From: Candidatus Culexmicrobium profundum
GTDB taxonomy: Archaea > Thermoproteota > Methanomethylicia > Culexarchaeales > Culexmicrobiaceae
Assembly: GCA_025061245.1 (NCBI GenBank)
Contig: JANZKD010000017.1
Location: forward strand, 1-20,146
DNA: 20,146 bases
Direction of reading: 5' to 3'
Positions 15,464-20,146 of this stretch are shown piece by piece (the stretch's first letter is position 1; each line of letters starts with the position of its first letter). The notes under the pieces are model-generated. The model was not told where the DNA came from. It worked only from the letters and a program-made list of their open reading frames with translations, and searched no databases. A program made the position numbers and the translations under genes.

Positions 15464-17440
15464 CTACCAACCGAAAATGGCATATTTAACTATTAATGGT
15501 GCACATACTGAAGCAACCAATGACATCACCGTTATGAGTGTATTTAGCGATGGACCGGCTGTATCCTTAAATGGATCTCCAACAGTATCTCCAACAACCG
15601 CAGCCTTATGGGCATCTGAACCTGTACCTCCAAAGTGTCCAGCTTCAATATACTTCTTAGCATTATCCCAAGCTCCACCAGCATTAGCCATCAATATAGC
15701 CAATATAACTCCAGTAACAATACTTCCAGCCAGGAATCCGCCCAGTGCATCTTTACCCAATATAAAGCCGACAAGTAGTGGAGTTATAATTGAAAGTATA
15801 CCTGGCGGCAACAATTCTGCCAACGCACCCTTCGTGGCAATGTCAACACATTTAGCATAATCAGGCTTAGCAGTTCCCTCCAATAATCCTGGAATCTCCC
15901 TAAACTGCCTCCTAATTTCCTCAATCATTCTAAAGGCATTCTTCCCCACACCGAGAATTGTCAATGCTGAGAATAGTGGCGGCATAAGTGCGCCTAGGAA
16001 TAATCCAACTACAACATAGGGGTCCATTAAATCTAGAATTTTTAGGTCAACTATTTCAGCATAAGCTGAGAATAACGCTAATACCGTTAATGCTGCAGCT
16101 CCAATTGCAAATCCCTTAGTCACAGCCTTAGCAGTATTTCCAACAGCGTCAAGAACATCAGTTATCTCAATTACATGCTCACCTAGATGCGCTTGCTCAG
16201 CAATACCCTTCGCATTATCAACTATTGGTCCATATGCATCGGCTGAAACAATCATACCAGTTATTGAAAGCATTCCAAGTGCAGCTACACCTATACCGTA
16301 CAGTCCAGCTAAATGCCATGCAGCAATAGTTGCCGCACATATCCCTAGAAGTGGAGGTGCAATGCTTAGCAACCCATATGAGAAGCCAGTTAAAATGTTT
16401 AATGCCGCACCAGTCTTAGACATTTCAGCTATCTTCAAAACAGGCTTTTGATCAATGGCAGTATAATAATCAGTTGTAACTCCAATAATAACTCCAGCAA
16501 TTAATCCAACCATAGTTGCATAAAAGACATTTAAATCAAAATTCAAATAGATGGTCGCAAAGTATGCGAATACTCCAAAGATTATACATGTCACAAAGGT
16601 GCCTGAGTTTAATGCTAAACCTGGATTCTTAACCCTAACAAACCTCACAAAAATAGTGCCCAGTATCGATGCAACTATACCAGCTGCAGCAAATAATAAT
16701 GGAAGCATAACTCCAGGCTCCCCATATGCAGCAGCCCCTAGAACCATGGCTGCCACAACACTTCCAACATAGGAGTCAAATAGATCTGCACCCATCCCAG
16801 CTACATCTCCAACATTGTCACCAACATTATCAGCAATTACAGCCGGATTTCTAGGATCATCCTCAGGAATCCCAATTTCAACCTTACCAACCAAGTCAGC
16901 TCCAATATCAGCAGTCTTCGTAAATATTCCACCACCAGCCTTAGCGAATAATGCCACTGCACTAGCACCAAAGCTAAACCCTAAAACTATGTCAAGGTCT
17001 TGATAGATATGATAGAGCACACTTATTCCAAGCAGTGCAAGCCCCACAACTGCAAGACCCATTACTGCACCACCACTAAAAGCTATTTTGAAAGCTCTAT
17101 CCAAGCCAGATCTAGCTGCATTAGCAGTCCTAACATTAGCCTTCAATGCAACACTCATACCCAGAAAACCTGCTAAACCACTGCAGATAGCACCAATAAT
17201 ATAAGTTAATCCAATATGTGGGTTAAGTGAAATTGCCAGTAAAACTGCAACCACTACTACGAAGAAAGCTAAAGTCTTATACTGCCTCTTCAAATATGCT
17301 TCTGCACCCTCCCTGATAGCCTCTGCAATCTCCCGCATCCTAGAAGTACCTTCTTCCTGTCTATTCACATATAATTGAAGGAATATTGCAAATAGGACGG
17401 ATAAGACTGATGAGAGAGCAGCGATTATTGTTAAATCCAT
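15464..17440 (-). CDS. hppA: Membrane-bound H+-translocating pyrophosphatase, probably K+-independent
   Basis: The enzyme hydrolyses pyrophosphate and pumps protons across the cytoplasmic membrane. The 658-residue sequence has about 16 membrane helices. The substrate and Mg-binding signature DDPRNPAVIADNVGDNVGD lies at 194-212, and the second acidic cluster GDTVGDPFKD at 617-626. At 434-438 the sequence reads GNTAK; the Lys at that last place marks the K+-independent subfamily, where K+-dependent enzymes have Ala, so proton pumping without potassium is inferred. GGAGG seven bases before the ATG and a TATA-like TTAAATAAT at 17486-17494 (read from the other strand) give it its own start. It lies downstream of the acyl-CoA synthetase gene on the same strand. 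Confidence 0.96.
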   Translation of the reverse strand: MDLTIIAALSSVLSVLFAIFLQLYVNRQEEGTSRMREIAEAIREGAEAYLKRQYKTLAFFVVVVAVLLAISLNPHIGLTYIIGAICSGLAGFLGMSVALKANVRTANAARSGLDRAFKIAFSGGAVMGLAVVGLALLGISVLYHIYQDLDIVLGFSFGASAVALFAKAGGGIFTKTADIGADLVGKVEIGIPEDDPRNPAVIADNVGDNVGDVAGMGADLFDSYVGSVVAAMVLGAAAYGEPGVMLPLLFAAAGIVASILGTIFVRFVRVKNPGLALNSGTFVTCIIFGVFAYFATIYLNFDLNVFYATMVGLIAGVIIGVTTDYYTAIDQKPVLKIAEMSKTGAALNILTGFSYGLLSIAPPLLGICAATIAAWHLAGLYGIGVAALGMLSITGMIVSADAYGPIVDNAKGIAEQAHLGEHVIEITDVLDAVGNTAKAVTKGFAIGAAALTVLALFSAYAEIVDLKILDLMDPYVVVGLFLGALMPPLFSALTILGVGKNAFRMIEEIRRQFREIPGLLEGTAKPDYAKCVDIATKGALAELLPPGILSIITPLLVGFILGKDALGGFLAGSIVTGVILAILMANAGGAWDNAKKYIEAGHFGGTGSDAHKAAVVGDTVGDPFKDTAGPSLNTLITVMSLVASVCAPLIVKYAIFGW

Positions 17441-17506
17441 CTTTATTCCTCCAGTCTTCTATAGCCAGAATACGTCTATCTCAACTTAAATAATTTCCTT
17501 AAAATT

Positions 17507-18874
17507 TCACTTGAAACATAAGTAATATTTTATGAAATTTTTAACTGCACGAATCAATCTCTCAGGAGTTGGAAATACAGGTATGCCTCCCTCTTGAAGC
17601 CTTCTAGCCTGCTTAATAGTGTAGGGGCCGCCTGAAGCCAATGCAACTATAGGTTTACCATACCTCCTCAACTTGGGAACCTCATATACAACTTCATCCT
17701 CAAGTGGAGTATCCTGAAAGACGAAGAAGAGGGCTAAAACATTCACATTTGGATCTTCAAGCAAAATCTCACTTGCAGTCAAATAATCCCTCAAAGTAGC
17801 ACTACCAGTCAAATCCACAGGATTTCCAATTAAAGCATAGGGTGGAAGACTCTTCCTCAACCTCTCCCTAATACTATTAGAGTATTGGGAAAGCTTTACA
17901 CCCAATTCACTTGCAGCATCTGAAGCCATAACACATGGTCCAGCACCATTAGTAATCATTGCCAATCCATCACCTCTAGGTGGAGGACATAGAGAAAAAA
18001 TCTTAATCGTGTCAAATAGCTCTTCAATGTCTTGAACTTGAATTATACCAGCCTTCCTAAAGGCAGCCTTAACCACCTCATATCTACCAGCAAGATTACC
18101 TGTATGAGACATAACCGCCCTACTACCAGCCTCAGTTCTACCAGCCTTCAAGACAATTATGGGCTTAAACCTTGAAACTCTAGCTGCAACATCAATAAAT
18201 CTCCTACCACTCTTAACACTCTCCATATAGAAGGCTATAACTCTAGTTTTATCATCATCACCTAGATAGCTTAATAATTCAGCCTCATCAACATCACACA
18301 TATTCCCATAACTAACAAATTTACTTAAACCAATACCATCCAAGGCCAGCCACTCTAAAACAGTACAACCATAAGTACCACTCTGAGTCAAGAAGGCAAC
18401 ATTACCCTTAGAAGGACGAAGCATACGTTCATATGATTGGAAGAAGGTGTCTATACGTGTATATGGATTAAAGATGCCAATACAATTTGGACCAATAACT
18501 CTTATCCCATACTTCCTAGCAATTGAAACAAGTTCACTTTGAAGCTTAACTCCAACACCACCAGACTCACTAAAACCACCTGAAATCACAACTACACCCT
18601 TAACCCCCTTCAAGCCACACTCCTCAACCACTCGGGGAATAATCCTAGCTGGAATTGCAAGAACAGCCAACTCCACATCATCTGGAATACTTAAAACACT
18701 ATTAAAGCATTTTAAGCCAAGAACCTCAGAGTACTTAGGATTAACTGGATAAATATTTCCCCTAAAACCACCATCAATGAGACTTCTCAATATTTCATGA
18801 CCAATCTTTCCAGGCTCCCTAGAAGCACCTATAACCGCAATACTCCTAGCCTCAAAGAATACATCTAAGCTCAT
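17507..18874 (-). CDS. ADP-forming acyl-CoA synthetase, alpha subunit
   Basis: With a beta subunit, this enzyme turns acyl-CoA, ADP and phosphate into acid, CoA and ATP, the main ATP-yielding step of archaeal amino-acid and sugar fermentation. Visible are the CoA-binding Rossmann domain (SIAVIGASREPGKIG near residue 11, NPKYSEVLG, IGPNCIGIFNP) and two ligase-CoA domains, with the phosphate-carrying His in MSHTGNLAG. Starting at the ATG at 18874 puts that His at 257, the number I recall for the Pyrococcus furiosus alpha subunit. GGTGGT seven bases upstream and a TATA-like TTTAATATAT support this start over ATG 18895. No ATP-grasp beta subunit follows; the next gene is hppA. Acyl specificity is unknown. 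Confidence 0.92.
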   Translation of the reverse strand: MSLDVFFEARSIAVIGASREPGKIGHEILRSLIDGGFRGNIYPVNPKYSEVLGLKCFNSVLSIPDDVELAVLAIPARIIPRVVEECGLKGVKGVVVISGGFSESGGVGVKLQSELVSIARKYGIRVIGPNCIGIFNPYTRIDTFFQSYERMLRPSKGNVAFLTQSGTYGCTVLEWLALDGIGLSKFVSYGNMCDVDEAELLSYLGDDDKTRVIAFYMESVKSGRRFIDVAARVSRFKPIIVLKAGRTEAGSRAVMSHTGNLAGRYEVVKAAFRKAGIIQVQDIEELFDTIKIFSLCPPPRGDGLAMITNGAGPCVMASDAASELGVKLSQYSNSIRERLRKSLPPYALIGNPVDLTGSATLRDYLTASEILLEDPNVNVLALFFVFQDTPLEDEVVYEVPKLRRYGKPIVALASGGPYTIKQARRLQEGGIPVFPTPERLIRAVKNFIKYYLCFK

Positions 18875-18998
18875 CCACCCTACCACCATCGACATATATT
18901 AAATAAAGATTCACAATAACTTTACTCCACAAAACAGCAATAATATGAAAGGGACGAGAAAAATTTAAAGCCTAAAAACATATTTAAAGACAATGAGA

Positions 18999-19128
18999 CC
19001 CGCCGTAGCTTAGTGGTAGAGCACCCGGCTGTAGCTCTGCGCGCACGTAACTGGGCGTTAAGCCCTTGAATGAACGTGCGTCAGCCGTGGAAACCGGGGG
19101 GTCGCCGGTTCAAATCCGGCCGGCGGGA
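18999..19128 (+). tRNA. tRNA-Tyr, anticodon GTA, with intron
   Basis: The acceptor CCCGCCG (18999-19005) pairs with CGGCGGG (19121-19127), followed by discriminator A19128 and an encoded CCA at 19129-19131. The D arm is GCT/AGC. The anticodon stem CCCGG (19024-19028) pairs with CCGGG (19094-19098) only across an insertion. The T arm is GCCGG-TTCAAAT-CCGGC. The spliced loop is CTGTAGA, giving anticodon GTA with G37. Mature length without CCA is 72. TATA-like AAATTTAAAG lies at 18960-18970. Confidence 0.93.
19035..19092 (+). other. tRNA-Tyr intron (58 nt, after position 37)
   Basis: The boundaries follow from the 37/38 rule of archaeal tRNA introns and from a three-base AAA bulge next to the 3' stem. 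Inside, GCGCACGT pairs with ACGTGCGT and GGGC with GCCC, forming a compact hairpin. The four-base central helix required between the two bulges is CUGU against GUGG, which is mostly wobble pairs, so the splice-site structure is weak or I have the ends off by a base or two. Confidence 0.7.
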
Positions 19129-19204
19129 CCATCCATCCCCATCAACATTAAATTTAGATAATTATTTAATATCAACAAGCCATAACTGATGTTGGGGATA
19201 ATAA

Positions 19205-20146
19205 TTGAATGAGAAGAATTCTCCAAGCAATATTGAATTTTATATTGGTGAAGCATTAATAGGCTCTGGAGCAGAAGTAGCACATGTTGACTTAATAATA
19301 GGAAGCAAGTCAGGTCCAGCTGGAATAGCCTTTGCAAACGCATTATCACAACTCTCAGCAGGACACACACCACTACTAGCAGTAATAAGACCAAACCTAC
19401 CAGTAAAACCAAGCACAATAGTAATCCCAAAAGTGACTATTAGAAATCTAGAGGATGCAAACAAGATATTCGGTCCAGCCCAAACAGCAGTTGCAAAGGC
19501 AGTTGCAGATGCAGTTGAAGAAGGAATAATTCCCATAGAAAAATGTGAAGAATGGGTTGTAATAGCATCAGTCTTCATCCATCCAAAAGCCAAAAACTAT
19601 AGGAAAATATATCAATTCAACTATGGGGCAACAAAACTAGCAATAAGAAGAGCATTAAAGAAATATCCAAACATCAGCAAAATATTAAAGGAGAAGGATA
19701 GAGCAACCCATCCAATAATGGGATTCAAAGTACAGAGACTATGGAATCCACCCTACCTACAAGTAGCACTAGACATAGACAACATAGATAAAATCATAAA
19801 AATAGTAGAACAACTACCCAAGAGAGAAAGACTAATACTAGAAGCAGGAACACCACTAATAAAAGCCCACGGAGTAAAAGTCATAGAGAAAATAAGAGAA
19901 GTAAGACCAGAAGCCTTCATAATAGCAGACCTAAAAACAATGGATGTAGGAAGAATAGAAGTAAAAGAAGCAGCAGATGCAACAGCAGACGCAGTATGCA
20001 TACTAGGAGTATCATCCAAAGCAACAATTGAAAAAGCAATACTAGAAGCACAAAAACAAGGAATATACTCAATCCTAGACATGATGGAGGTAATAAACCC
20101 AGAAGAAAAAATAGAAAAACTATACTACAAACCAGACATAGTCCTA
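19205..20146 (+). CDS. fae-hps: Bifunctional Fae-Hps: formaldehyde-activating enzyme fused to hexulose-6-phosphate synthase (3' end cut by window edge)
   Basis: The Fae domain (about residues 10-160) condenses formaldehyde with tetrahydromethanopterin; it has the catalytic His as H27 (EVAHVDL), then SGPAGIAFANALSQL, TPLLAVIRPNLP and KIFGPAQTAVAKAVADAV. The Hps domain begins near 180 (LWNPPYLQVALD) and has the active-site DxKxxD as D242, K244 and D247 (ADLKTMD). It makes or splits hexulose-6-phosphate, which in archaea often runs backward to supply ribulose-5-phosphate. The frame starts at TTG 19205, since TAA stops it three bases before; GGGGAT six bases upstream is the ribosome site. The 314 residues seen run to the edge. 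Third codon positions are strongly A-rich. It lies 73 bases after tRNA-Tyr. Confidence 0.94.
   Translation, partial: MNEKNSPSNIEFYIGEALIGSGAEVAHVDLIIGSKSGPAGIAFANALSQLSAGHTPLLAVIRPNLPVKPSTIVIPKVTIRNLEDANKIFGPAQTAVAKAVADAVEEGIIPIEKCEEWVVIASVFIHPKAKNYRKIYQFNYGATKLAIRRALKKYPNISKILKEKDRATHPIMGFKVQRLWNPPYLQVALDIDNIDKIIKIVEQLPKRERLILEAGTPLIKAHGVKVIEKIREVRPEAFIIADLKTMDVGRIEVKEAADATADAVCILGVSSKATIEKAILEAQKQGIYSILDMMEVINPEEKIEKLYYKPDIVL

Noticed and set aside
15459..17003. Several + strand frames opposite hppA
   Set aside because: They are low-complexity A/P/S/T-rich translations of the complement of a conserved membrane enzyme, without ribosome sites.
19110..20082. Minus-strand frames over the Fae-Hps region
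   Set aside because: The + strand encodes an unmistakable Fae-Hps protein from a TTG start; the opposite frames are shadows, one of them overlapping the tRNA.

Overview
The window is low-GC archaeal chromosome. The support is an Orc1/Cdc6-type initiator, RadA, a tRNA-Tyr with an intron after position 37, a Fae-Hps fusion enzyme, the alpha subunit of an ADP-forming acyl-CoA synthetase, TATA boxes about 25 bases ahead of several genes, and Shine-Dalgarno sites of the GGTG/GGTGATC type. The gene set fits a thermophilic member of the Thermoproteota/TACK group, possibly a Bathyarchaeia- or Methanomethylicia-like lineage. The sequence alone does not fix the taxon.

Layout, left to right. Positions 1-2208 hold the end of a CitG-like transferase gene, an HD-domain pseudogene with three frameshifts, a 56-residue ribbon-helix-helix-like protein and an orphan 210-residue protein. 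Positions 2219-6065 are an envelope-glycan block: a membrane GT2 glycosyltransferase and a PadR repressor read leftward, and a GT4 glycosyltransferase and a VTT/DedA-like membrane protein read rightward, around a shared divergent promoter. Positions 6121-8757 are a replication and recombination block (Orc1/Cdc6, small winged-helix protein, RadA). Its intergenic regions carry an inverted repeat over the cdc6 ribosome site and two pairs of 10-bp repeats.

Positions 8884-15031 hold hydrolases and membrane genes: an ArgE/DapE-type M20 peptidase, a membrane protein next to a membrane-anchored winged-helix regulator, a decayed MFS transporter, a small protein with five clustered cysteines, an AbgB-like M20D amidohydrolase and a creatininase-family amidohydrolase. 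Positions 15136-20146 hold tRNA-Lys(CTT), a small membrane protein, a probably K+-independent H+-pumping pyrophosphatase, the acyl-CoA synthetase alpha subunit, tRNA-Tyr(GTA) with its intron, and the start of Fae-Hps.

The metabolic genes suggest degradation of peptides or amides, ATP production from acyl-CoA, PPi-driven proton pumping, and formaldehyde/pentose exchange through ribulose monophosphate. I see no CRISPR array, insertion sequence, prophage or defence island, and no clearly new multi-gene system. The most unusual observations are an abrupt codon-usage switch inside the AbgB-like gene, an Orc1/Cdc6 protein that seems to lack the sensor-1 Asn and arginine finger, the repeats between cdc6 and radA, and the weak splice-site fold of the tRNA-Tyr intron. 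Several start codons were moved downstream of the longest reading frame because a Shine-Dalgarno site or TATA box demands it. No stretch over about 300 bases lacks a gene or pseudogene.
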